Assembly: GCA_965368115.1 (NCBI GenBank)
Contig: CBDULQ010000147.1
Coordinates: 1 to 9,333, forward strand
Direction of reading: 5' to 3'
From: CBDULQ01 sp965368115
GTDB lineage: Bacteria > Pseudomonadota > Gammaproteobacteria > SZUA-229
Length of the DNA: 9,333 nucleotides
Part shown: piece after piece, positions 1-6,488 of the stretch
Layout of the letters: each line of letters starts with the position of its first letter
Position numbering within the stretch: the stretch's first letter is position 1
Notes under the pieces: generated by a model
What the model saw: only the letters and a program-made list of their open reading frames with translations
Database searches by the model: none
What the model was told of the DNA's origin: nothing
Position numbers and translations under genes: made by a program

Positions 1-118
1 CATGGGCCGTATCGGGATGAACCCCGGTTATAAGGTTTTAATCCGTTAAAAAACAATGGTTTGGCTAGTCGGCATCAAAAATGCTAAGGCACAGTTAACA
101 CAGTAAATTCAAAACGCC
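1..118. other. Leader region upstream of the glycerate kinase gene, possibly with the tail of an upstream gene
   Basis: A plus-strand reading frame (codons from base 2) stays open from the left edge and ends with TAA at 47-49, reading ...RIGMNPGYKVLIR. It could be the last residues of an upstream gene or chance; I do not recognise it. A weak hairpin pairs 11-16 with 23-28 (CGGG/CCCG core, loop of six) and is followed by a loose T-rich stretch, so it may end upstream transcription. The best promoter-like pair before the kinase gene is TTGGCT at 61-66 with GCTAAG at 83-88 (16-base spacer), which matches sigma-70 poorly. I see no convincing operator. Confidence 0.25.
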
Positions 119-1087
119 ATGACAGATCAGCGAGGTGAACACCCAGTCTCCGGGCAATGGCCCGGCTCTGCGACGCAGCCCGGCCAGGCCCGGGCGCTAC
201 GTCCGGTATTCGCGGAGATCCTGCAACAGGAGCATCTGGCCGATGGCCTGCTGGACCTGTTCGAACCCCTGTACCTGCCCATGGCCGACTGGCTCGCGCA
301 ACAACATCGCGGCGAGCCCCTGATGGTTGGTCTTCACGGCGGCCAGGGTTCCGGTAAATCTACCCTCAGCAAAATGCTCAAGGCGCTGCTGGAGTCGGGC
401 TACGACAAGCGGGTCGTGGTGATCTCCATCGACGATCTCTACCTGCCGCGGGCGGCCCGCCAACGGCTGGCTGAGCAGGTGCATCCCTTGCTGGCAACGC
501 GCGGTGTGCCCGGCACCCATGATTTGCCGCTGGCCATGGATATCATGCAGCGACTCAAACAGGGCCGCGACTTCCCGCTGTCGATTCCGCTATTCGACAA
601 GGCGGTGGATGACCGCGCGCCCCTGTCACGCTGGCAGACGCTGGAACAACCGGCGGACATCATTCTGTTCGAGGGCTGGTGTGTCGGCGCCACTGCCCAG
701 TCCGAAGCGCAACTGGTCGAGCCCATCAACAGCCTGGAACGCGACGAAGACCCGCAGCAGGTCTGGCGTCGCTATGTCAACGAACAACTGGCGGGTCCCT
801 ACCAGGCATTATTCGCCATGATCGATGTGCTGATGATGCTCAAGGTGCCAGCCATGGAAAAGGTTTTTGAATGGCGTCTGCTGCAGGAAACAAAATTGAA
901 ACAATCGCTGGCCGATAATGCACAGACCGGCACCCATGTCATGTCCGAGCAGCAATTGAATCGATTCATCATGCATTACGAACGTATTACCCGAACCTGT
1001 CTGGAAGACATGCCTGGCCGAGCGGATGTGGTTTTACAGCTCAATGATCAGCATCAGATCAGTGAGGTTCAGTTGAATGGAGATTGA
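119..1087 (+). CDS. D-glycerate 3-kinase, GLYK-type P-loop kinase
   Basis: Predicted to phosphorylate D-glycerate with ATP to 3-phosphoglycerate in the cytoplasm (EC 2.7.1.31). The 322-residue protein has a Walker A loop GGQGSGKST at residues 74-82, then ISIDDLYL (102-109), RGVPGTHD (128-135), FDKAVDDR (159-166) and FEGWCVG (184-190). This order is typical of the plant/cyanobacterial GLYK family of the uridine kinase-like P-loop fold, not of the GarK or GckA glycerate kinases. The ATG is the only reasonable start: an in-frame TAA lies at 104-106 and the next Met is residue 55. No Shine-Dalgarno sequence is visible. The first ~30 residues (Pro/Gly/Gln-rich) look like a poorly conserved tail. 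The stop codon abuts the ATG of the next gene, so the two are co-transcribed. In this context the enzyme would recycle glycerate released by the phosphorylase encoded at 3127-4914 and supply the acceptor for glucosyl-3-phosphoglycerate synthesis. Family call is firm; substrate is inferred. Confidence 0.85.
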   Translation: MTDQRGEHPVSGQWPGSATQPGQARALRPVFAEILQQEHLADGLLDLFEPLYLPMADWLAQQHRGEPLMVGLHGGQGSGKSTLSKMLKALLESGYDKRVVVISIDDLYLPRAARQRLAEQVHPLLATRGVPGTHDLPLAMDIMQRLKQGRDFPLSIPLFDKAVDDRAPLSRWQTLEQPADIILFEGWCVGATAQSEAQLVEPINSLERDEDPQQVWRRYVNEQLAGPYQALFAMIDVLMMLKVPAMEKVFEWRLLQETKLKQSLADNAQTGTHVMSEQQLNRFIMHYERITRTCLEDMPGRADVVLQLNDQHQISEVQLNGD

Positions 1088-1897
1088 ATGAAAAAACTGA
1101 TTGTATTCACCGATCTGGACGGTACGCTTCTGGATCATGAAACCTATCGGTGGATTGCAGCAGCACCCGCGATCAAAAGGTTACAGGAAAATCGATTTCC
1201 GCTGGTATTCAATTCCAGCAAGACCTATTTCGAAATCAAGGCGCTATGCGAAGAAATGAACAACTATAACCCGATCATCAGCGAGAACGGTTCGGTGGTG
1301 GCGGTGAACATCGGTTGTTTCGAGGATCAACCCGCCGAACTGGAATGTTACAAACTGCATTATTTCGGTATGCCGTATCCCAGACTGATCGAAATCCTGC
1401 AGCAGATCCGCGACGAGAAAGGTTTTTCGTTTACCGGTTTTCACGATATGAGTGACGAGGAAATCATGCAGCACACGGGTTTATCGTTGAGCAAGGCGAA
1501 AGCCGCGCACAAACGGGAAGCCACCGAGCCGTTGATCTGGAATGATTTCGAAGGACGTATTGATCTGTTCCAACGCGAACTGGAAAAACATAACCTAACC
1601 TTGACGCGAGGCGGTCGTTTCTATCACGTGATGAGTCCGGTCGATAAGGGGAGAGCGATTCAGTGGTTGATCAAGTGTTATCAGGAACGCGAGCCGGACA
1701 CCGAATGGGTCAGCGTCGGCCTGGGTGACAGCCACAATGATTTACGTATGCTGGAAACCGTCGACTACCCGATCCTGGTCAATAATCCGGCAACAACACA
1801 GCCCGAAGTGGCACATATTAAAAACATCAAGATGACCCTGGAGACAGGCCCGGCCGGCTGGAATCAGGCGGTGCAGGACATCCTGAACACACTATAA
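1088..1897 (+). CDS. Glucosyl-3-phosphoglycerate phosphatase (mannosyl-3-phosphoglycerate phosphatase family, HAD-IIB)
   Basis: Predicted to remove the phosphate from glucosyl-3-phosphoglycerate, giving glucosylglycerate, a compatible solute. The 269-residue protein shows the HAD motifs in order: DLDGT with nucleophile Asp9 and Asp11; the Ser/Thr motif in FNSSKT (41-46); Lys187 in VDKGRA; and the metal-binding GDSHND (213-218). ISENGS (65-70), GRFYHV (176-181) and the C-terminal GPAGWNQAV are features of the MpgP family, and the length is usual for it. Members act on mannosyl- and glucosyl-3-phosphoglycerate, sometimes both; the following GT81 synthase gene points to the glucosyl substrate. 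A GGAG ribosome site at 1079-1082, inside the end of the kinase gene, sits five bases before the ATG. The gene starts directly after the kinase stop and ends 12 bases before the synthase gene. HAD phosphatases are promiscuous, so the exact substrate is inferred from neighbours. Confidence 0.88.
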   Translation: MKKLIVFTDLDGTLLDHETYRWIAAAPAIKRLQENRFPLVFNSSKTYFEIKALCEEMNNYNPIISENGSVVAVNIGCFEDQPAELECYKLHYFGMPYPRLIEILQQIRDEKGFSFTGFHDMSDEEIMQHTGLSLSKAKAAHKREATEPLIWNDFEGRIDLFQRELEKHNLTLTRGGRFYHVMSPVDKGRAIQWLIKCYQEREPDTEWVSVGLGDSHNDLRMLETVDYPILVNNPATTQPEVAHIKNIKMTLETGPAGWNQAVQDILNTL

Positions 1898-1902
1898 GAA
1901 GG
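1897..1902 (+). promoter_or_regulatory. Ribosome binding site of the glucosyl-3-phosphoglycerate synthase gene
   Basis: AGAAGG lies seven bases before the ATG at 1910 and overlaps the last base of the phosphatase stop codon. It fixes the start of the synthase gene and suggests coupled translation. Confidence 0.7.
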
Positions 1903-1909
1903 TAACAGC

Positions 1910-3121
1910 ATGGGTGATTTCTACCAGAACGGTATCATTACCAATTTTCACAACCTGACCAAACGCTCGGTCGATGACCTGGAACGCGAACTCACCGGTT
2001 TCTCCAAACATCGCCCCATGTCATTGGTGCTACCGTCGCTGTTTTCCGAGCTGGAAGGTCCGGCGCTGGCGGGTATCATCGACGAACTGGTCAAGGTGCC
2101 TTATCTCACCGAAGTGGTCATCGGCCTGGATCGTGCCAATGAAGATCAGTTCGATTACGCCCGCGATTTTTTCTCGCGGCTGCCGCAACATCATGTGCTG
2201 TTATGGAACGACGGCCCGCGGCTGCGCGGTATCGATCGTATGTTGAAAGAAAAAGGCCTGGCGCCGACGGAGATGGGCAAGGGGCGTAATGTCTGGTATT
2301 GCTACGGTTACGTACTGGCTTCCGGTAAGGCGGAAGCGGTGGCTTTGCATGACTGCGATATTCTGACTTACAAACGCGACATGCTGGCGCGGCTGTTGTA
2401 TCCGGTCGCCAATCCCAATTTTAATTATGAATTCTGCAAGGGTTATTACGCCCGCGTCTCCGACAACAAGCTGAACGGTCGGGTCAGTCGTTTGCTGGTG
2501 ACGCCCCTGTTGCGCGCGCTGAAAAAAGTGTTCGGTCAGATCGAATACCTGGAATACCTGGACAGCTATCGCTACCCGCTGGCCGGTGAGTTTTCCATGC
2601 GTGCCGACGTGTTCAACGATATTCGTATTCCCAGTGACTGGGGCCTGGAAATCGGTGTGTTATCGGAAGTAAAACGCAACTATGAAACCAATCGTTTATG
2701 CCAGGTGGATATTGCCGACAACTACGATCACAAGCACCAGAATTTATCCGCCCACGACCCGGACAGTGGCCTGTCGAAAATGACGCACGATATTTCCAAG
2801 GCGATCTTCCGCAAGCTGGCGACCAACGGTATCGTGTTCAGTCAGGAGACCTTCCGCACCATCAAGGCGACTTATTATCGGATTGCGCTGGATTTCATCG
2901 AAACCTATTACAACGACGCCATCATGAACGGGTTGTATGTGGATCGGCATAGCGAAGAGCTGGCGGTCGAGCTGTTTGCGGAAAACATCGTTAAAGCCGG
3001 CGAACACTTCCTCAGCAATCCGATGGAAACGCCGTTCATTCCCAGCTGGAACCGGGTAATCAGCGCCATTCCGGATATTCTGGAACGCCTCTATGATGCA
3101 GTGGAGGAAGACAACAGCTAG
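1910..3121 (+). CDS. gpgS: Glucosyl-3-phosphoglycerate synthase (GT81)
   Basis: Predicted to transfer glucose from NDP-glucose to 3-phosphoglycerate, the committed step of glucosylglycerate synthesis (cytoplasmic, metal dependent). The 403-residue protein has a GT-A layout. An N-terminal nucleotide-sugar half contains VVIGLDRA (69-76) and GKGRNVW (123-129), ending in the metal-binding DCD at 148-150 inside ALHDCDIL. The acceptor half has RVSRLLVTPLLRAL (191-204), PLAGEFSMR (223-231), DWGLEIGVL (243-251) and a late His motif YDHKH (272-276). These match the GT81 GpgS pattern known from mycobacteria (RVTELVARPLL, PLAGE, GVEIG, late catalytic His). It is longer than the roughly 320-residue mycobacterial enzymes, with an all-alpha-looking C-terminal extension (about 285-403). 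GT81 also contains mannosyl-3-phosphoglycerate synthases with relaxed donor use, so UDP-glucose versus GDP-glucose or GDP-mannose cannot be settled here. It is the last gene of the three-gene operon and faces the phosphorylase gene. Confidence 0.88.
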   Translation: MGDFYQNGIITNFHNLTKRSVDDLERELTGFSKHRPMSLVLPSLFSELEGPALAGIIDELVKVPYLTEVVIGLDRANEDQFDYARDFFSRLPQHHVLLWNDGPRLRGIDRMLKEKGLAPTEMGKGRNVWYCYGYVLASGKAEAVALHDCDILTYKRDMLARLLYPVANPNFNYEFCKGYYARVSDNKLNGRVSRLLVTPLLRALKKVFGQIEYLEYLDSYRYPLAGEFSMRADVFNDIRIPSDWGLEIGVLSEVKRNYETNRLCQVDIADNYDHKHQNLSAHDPDSGLSKMTHDISKAIFRKLATNGIVFSQETFRTIKATYYRIALDFIETYYNDAIMNGLYVDRHSEELAVELFAENIVKAGEHFLSNPMETPFIPSWNRVISAIPDILERLYDAVEEDNS

Positions 3122-3126
3122 GGCTC

Positions 3127-4914
3127 TCAGGTGCCCGGCGCCGGGCGCGGCTGATCGGTTTCCACCAGCCACATGGTCTGGTAGGGCTGCAGGGCGATGC
3201 AGGGCAGAATATCCGGCAGGATCTGGTCGCTGATCAGGTCCTGCCACACCGGTTCATCGGTCAGCTCGGGATGACTGGGCATGGTCACTGGTTGCGGATT
3301 GGCGGTGACGTTATGCAGTGCCAGCAACTTGCGGCCGCTGGTCTGGTCGATACGCAACACACAGAACAAACCGCTGCTCACGTCGATGATCTGTTGCGGG
3401 TTGTCCGGATGGAAACACACTTCATTGCGGCGGATTTCCAGCAGCCGACGCAAGCTGTTGAACACTTCATGCTGGGGCGAATTACTGCTTTCCAGAATTT
3501 CGATCAGTTCTTCATAGGTCCAGGTCTTGCGATTGATGGAGCGGGTGCGGCCGGTCAGTTCCACGCCGTGCAGATCATTGTGGGTGGCCAGCAGACTGTG
3601 AATATAAAACGCCGGAATGCCCTGCAGGCTCATCATGATGACCTGTGAACAGATGAAACGCTGGATCTGCCACTGATCCGGACCACGGCGTGTACCCTGC
3701 ATGGCATCGAACAGGGAAATATTGATTTCGTAAGGTGTGTCCTGGCCGTCCGGGTTGGCTTTCATGCTGACGAAGCCGCCGAAGCGATGCATGCTGTCGA
3801 TCAGTGCATCGCGTTCGCGATCGGACAGAATGCCTTCCAGGGCGCGCAGACCGATGCCGTCGTGAGACGCGGTGAAATTCAGGTAAGTACAGTTGTTCGG
3901 CAGTTCCGGCAATGCGGCGGCCCAGTCGGTGAGGTAGGTGGCGTTGCCGCGATTCAGTGCATGCAGCACCAGCGGCGGTAGCGAGAACTGGTACACCATG
4001 TGGGCCTCGTCACCAGCGCCGAAGTAGCTCAGGTTTTCCTTGTGAGGCACATTGGTTTCGGTAAGCAGAATCGCGTCCGGATACAGATGGTTGAAGACGT
4101 CGCGCATCAGTTTCACCACCGCATGGGTCTGCGGCAGGTGTACGCAGGAAGTGCCCAGCTGTTTCCATAAAAAGGCAATGGCATCCAGGCGGATCATCCG
4201 TGCGCCGTTGCTCATGTAGAACAGCAGAATATCGACGAATTCGATCAGCACTTCAGGGTTGGCGAAGTTCAGGTCGATCTGGTCTTCGCTGAAGGTGGCC
4301 CACAGGTGGGACGTGCCGCGACGGGTATTCACCGGCACCAGCAACGGCGTGTTGCGTGGTCGGGTGACCATGCTGACATCGGTGTCTTCCGGCAGGTCGA
4401 TGAAAAAATCGCAACCCGGTTGCACATTGGCGACAAAATCGTAAAACCACAGGCTTTCCCGCGAGACGTGATTGATCACCAGGTCGAACATCAGTTTGAA
4501 ATCCTGGGCCAGGGCGCGCACATCGTCCCAGTCGCCCAGTTCCGGATTCACCTTGCGATAATCGATCACCGAAAAACCGTCGTCGGAACTGTAGGGAAAG
4601 AAGGGCAGGATGTGTACCGTGCTGATGCTCTGGCGCAGATACTCATTGAGGAATTTGTGCAGGCTTTTCAGCGGATGAATGAAACGCTCGTGGATCGAGT
4701 TGCCGTAGGTGATCAGCAATACGTCCTGCTGGCTCCAGCGCGGTTGCCCGGTCGGCGTAGCGTCGGCCGCGTACTCGGCGATGCGTTGCATGACGCGTTC
4801 GCTCACCTCCGCATAGCGGTCGGGGTAGATGGCCTGCAGGTGGACATCGATGTCACGTTTCAATGCCTGCAGATCAGCGGGCGTCTGGTCTTCGGCGTGC
4901 AATTGGCGGCTCAT
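3127..4914 (-). CDS. Glucosylglycerate phosphorylase-like GH13 enzyme (sucrose phosphorylase family, GH13_18)
   Basis: Predicted to split glucosylglycerate with phosphate into glucose-1-phosphate and D-glycerate. The 595-residue protein shows GH13 landmarks: HILPFFPYSSDDGFSVIDY (101-119) and DLVINHVS (144-151); nucleophile Asp244 in MIRLDAIAFLW; acid/base Glu286 in LLTETNVPH; transition-state Asp352 in NFTASHDGIG; and a late SINRKTW motif. The start of the barrel and RLDAIAFLWK are typical of the sucrose phosphorylase subfamily, which also holds glucosylglycerol, sucrose-6-phosphate and glucosylglycerate phosphorylases (e.g. E. coli YcjM, about 560 residues). Acceptor choice here rests on the adjacent glucosylglycerate synthesis genes and glycerate kinase; sucrose genes are absent. 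It has no signal peptide. AGGAA at 4926-4930 (minus strand) lies 11 bases before the ATG, a long spacing. The gene converges on gpgS, leaving five bases between stop codons. It would probably be annotated automatically as sucrose phosphorylase or alpha-amylase. Confidence 0.82.
   Translation of the reverse strand: MSRQLHAEDQTPADLQALKRDIDVHLQAIYPDRYAEVSERVMQRIAEYAADATPTGQPRWSQQDVLLITYGNSIHERFIHPLKSLHKFLNEYLRQSISTVHILPFFPYSSDDGFSVIDYRKVNPELGDWDDVRALAQDFKLMFDLVINHVSRESLWFYDFVANVQPGCDFFIDLPEDTDVSMVTRPRNTPLLVPVNTRRGTSHLWATFSEDQIDLNFANPEVLIEFVDILLFYMSNGARMIRLDAIAFLWKQLGTSCVHLPQTHAVVKLMRDVFNHLYPDAILLTETNVPHKENLSYFGAGDEAHMVYQFSLPPLVLHALNRGNATYLTDWAAALPELPNNCTYLNFTASHDGIGLRALEGILSDRERDALIDSMHRFGGFVSMKANPDGQDTPYEINISLFDAMQGTRRGPDQWQIQRFICSQVIMMSLQGIPAFYIHSLLATHNDLHGVELTGRTRSINRKTWTYEELIEILESSNSPQHEVFNSLRRLLEIRRNEVCFHPDNPQQIIDVSSGLFCVLRIDQTSGRKLLALHNVTANPQPVTMPSHPELTDEPVWQDLISDQILPDILPCIALQPYQTMWLVETDQPRPAPGT
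3133..3146. repeat. Perfect 14-base palindrome at the convergent gene ends
   Basis: GCCCGGCGCCGGGC reads the same on both strands and lies in the last codons of the phosphorylase gene, 12 bases past the gpgS stop. In RNA it can form a five-pair GC hairpin with a four-base loop on either strand. No T-tract follows on either side, so it is not a textbook terminator. It may slow read-through or protect 3' ends, or simply reflect the Arg-Pro-Ala-Pro-Gly codons. Confidence 0.45.
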
Positions 4915-4980
4915 AAACCGGATGGTTCCTGATATAAATTCTGCTGTAAGTTCGATTTAATTCGGTGCGTAGCGCACTAT

Positions 4981-4998
4981 CACCGGGCAGGCCCGGTG
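4981..4998. promoter_or_regulatory. Perfect palindrome, candidate operator or leader hairpin of the phosphorylase gene
   Basis: CACCGGGC at 4981-4988 is followed by AG and its exact reverse complement GCCCGGTG at 4991-4998. It lies 67-84 bases before the phosphorylase ATG. If the proposed minus-strand promoter at 5020-5047 is used, it falls just after the transcription start, a common place for a repressor site. It could equally fold as a GC-rich leader hairpin. No regulator gene is in the window, so the binding protein is unknown. Confidence 0.4.
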
Positions 4999-5019
4999 TA
5001 ATCTGCACAATAGTCTGTC

Positions 5020-5047
5020 ATCATAAGGCGCTGTGGTGCCAGGCCAA
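5020..5047 (-). promoter_or_regulatory. Candidate sigma-70 promoter for the phosphorylase gene
   Basis: On the minus strand TTGGCC (5042-5047) is a four-of-six match to the -35 box. TATGAT (5020-5025) is a five-of-six match to the -10 box, with a 16-base spacer. Transcription would start near 5012, leaving a leader of about 100 bases. Called by eye from consensus only. Confidence 0.35.
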
Positions 5048-5217
5048 AATGCTTATAAAATATCTAGCACGTAGTGTACCAGTCATCACGACGATGCTTT
5101 ACAAAACAGGGCTTTAAGTCCGAAAAAATCAATGCGGGGCGGGTCCGGTTCGGGCATGCTGAATCCAGCAGGCGCTATGAACCGCAACCGGGCAGGGCAA
5201 GGCGCCGAGACGGGCTT

Positions 5218-6423
5218 ATGGAAACACATACTTTTTTCTTACATCTGCTGATTATCCTTATTTCGGCCCGGGTGCTGGCCGAGGTGGCGGTGCGTCTGAA
5301 CGCGCCGGCGGTGATCGGTGAACTGGCCGCCGGTATTATCCTCGGCCCCAGTCTGCTGGGTATCCTGGAAGCCGATGAAGTGATCAAGCTGCTGGCGGAA
5401 ATCGGCATTATCATGCTGCTGTTTTCCGTCGGCCTGGAAACCGATGTACGGCGTCTTGCCTCCGCCGGCGGCAAGGCGGCCACGGTGGCCCTGTTCGGTT
5501 TTTTCGGTCCGCTGATACTGGGTTTCGGCACGGCGTTCTGGCTGTTCGATCTGAGTACCGATGTATCCCTGTTCATCGGCGGTACCCTCACCGCTACCAG
5601 TATCGGTATTACCATCCGCGTGCTCGCCGACCTGGGACGGCAGAATTCCAGCGAGGGGCAGATCGTGCTCGGTGCTGCGGTACTCGATGATGTGCTCGGC
5701 GTGGTGCTGCTGGCGTTGCTGTACCAGTTTTCCGTTGCCGGCGGCCTGAGTCTGTTGCATGCCGGCCAGGTGCTGGTATTTGTGACTGCGTTCTTTCTGC
5801 TGGCGCCGGTCGCCGCCAAGGTCATCTCGCTGATGATTCGCAAGGCGGACAAGGTGAATAACGTGCCGGGGCTGATTCCGACCAGTATCGTTTCGCTGGT
5901 GCTGTTCTTCGCCTGGCTGGCTCATGCGGTCGGTGCACCCGAACTGCTCGGCGGTTTCGCCGCCGGCCTGGCCCTGTCGCGTCGTTTCTTCCTGCCCTTC
6001 GGCCTGGCCCTGCACATGGACCCGAACTTCGCAACGCGTATCGAAGAGCGCATGCGACCGATCATCCAGCTGTTCACACCGATTTTCTTCGTGATGATCG
6101 GTCTGTCGCTGGATCTTAAGGCCATCGACTGGGGTTCACCGTTCATCTGGCTGTTTTCGCTGGCGTTCTTTGTGGTCGCGGTGGTCGGCAAATTCGTCGG
6201 TGCCATGCTGATTACCGAGAACTGGCATCGACGTGGCGTGACCGGGCTGGCGATGATTCCGCGCGGCGAAGTCGGTCTGATCTTTGCCGAACTGGGTAAC
6301 ATCAGCGGCGTATTCAATAACGAAGTGCATGCGGGTATGGTCATCGTCATTGCACTCACCACCCTGTTGCCGCCTTTCGCCATGAAGGCGTTTTACAGTC
6401 GTCACGGCCATAAACTGGAATAG
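5218..6423 (+). CDS. NapA-like CPA2 Na+(K+)/H+ antiporter, stand-alone membrane domain
   Basis: Predicted inner-membrane cation/proton antiporter. From the ATG at 5218 it has 401 residues with about 12-13 hydrophobic segments. Family motifs are GELAAGIILGPSLLG (34-48), IGIIMLLFSVGLETD (62-76), TATSIGITIRVLADLG (125-140), the ion-binding Asp157-Asp158 in LGAAVLDDVLG, Lys325 in VVGKFVGA, and IPRGEVGLIFAELG (347-360). The Asp-Asp pair with a later membrane Lys resembles electrogenic NapA of Thermus, whereas Kef-type proteins carry Gln-Asp. It ends after the last helix without the RCK/TrkA-N domain found in Kef proteins. I prefer the start at 5218 because METHTFFLHLLIIL begins directly with the first helix; a GTG at 5074 would add 48 charged residues. 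The ribosome site before 5218 is weak. Its place beside an osmolyte module fits sodium or pH homeostasis. Ion preference is inferred. Confidence 0.87.
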   Translation: METHTFFLHLLIILISARVLAEVAVRLNAPAVIGELAAGIILGPSLLGILEADEVIKLLAEIGIIMLLFSVGLETDVRRLASAGGKAATVALFGFFGPLILGFGTAFWLFDLSTDVSLFIGGTLTATSIGITIRVLADLGRQNSSEGQIVLGAAVLDDVLGVVLLALLYQFSVAGGLSLLHAGQVLVFVTAFFLLAPVAAKVISLMIRKADKVNNVPGLIPTSIVSLVLFFAWLAHAVGAPELLGGFAAGLALSRRFFLPFGLALHMDPNFATRIEERMRPIIQLFTPIFFVMIGLSLDLKAIDWGSPFIWLFSLAFFVVAVVGKFVGAMLITENWHRRGVTGLAMIPRGEVGLIFAELGNISGVFNNEVHAGMVIVIALTTLLPPFAMKAFYSRHGHKLE

Positions 6424-6482
6424 CCGGCAGTTTTCCTGTACCGGGCATTGCTGCATAATGCCGGCATATCAATCGTTAGGAG
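6423..6482 (+). promoter_or_regulatory. Hairpin, possible promoter and ribosome site between antiporter and ATPase genes
   Basis: This 65-base gap contains an imperfect hairpin pairing 6441-6449 with 6457-6464 (GCATT/AATGC plus CCG/CGG, one bulged G, seven-base loop). A competing outer pair is GCCGGCA at 6423-6429 with TGCCGGC at 6459-6465. CATAAT at 6454-6459 is a five-of-six -10 box but has only a weak -35 partner (TTTTCC, 6431-6436). AGGAG at 6478-6482, six bases before the GTG at 6489, is a strong ribosome site and fixes that start. The gap may separate the antiporter transcript from the next two genes. Confidence 0.4.
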
Positions 6483-6488
6483 TTTCCT

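Larger units (their letters stand above)
4915..5217. other. Divergent intergenic region between phosphorylase and antiporter genes
   Basis: About 300 bases without a convincing gene, carrying start-proximal control for two divergent genes. On the minus strand a plausible sigma-70 promoter and a palindrome precede the phosphorylase gene (listed separately). On the plus strand TATAAA at 5054-5059 resembles a -10 box but lacks a good -35 box. The antiporter frame is open back to a GTG at 5074. Those 48 extra codons encode a charged, Arg-rich stretch unlike this family's N-terminus, so I treat them as untranslated. Confidence 0.5.

Noticed and set aside
2543..2560. Tandem nine-base repeat GAATACCTG x2 inside gpgS
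   Set aside because: It simply encodes EYLEYL within a coding helix; two copies are not evidence of a repeat element.
2744..3247. 167-codon minus-strand open frame spanning the gpgS/phosphorylase junction
   Set aside because: It covers the ends of two well-supported genes in other frames and resembles no known protein.
4306..4932. 208-codon plus-strand open frame antisense to the phosphorylase gene
   Set aside because: It lies opposite conserved GH13 catalytic regions and has no recognisable motif.
5074..5217. N-terminal extension of the antiporter from a GTG at 5074
   Set aside because: Forty-eight charged, Arg-rich residues precede the first helix; members of the family begin close to that helix, and no ribosome site supports the GTG.
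5239..6015. 258-codon open frame antisense to the antiporter gene
   Set aside because: Gln/Arg/His-rich low-complexity translation opposite a well-supported membrane protein; a shadow of its codon bias.
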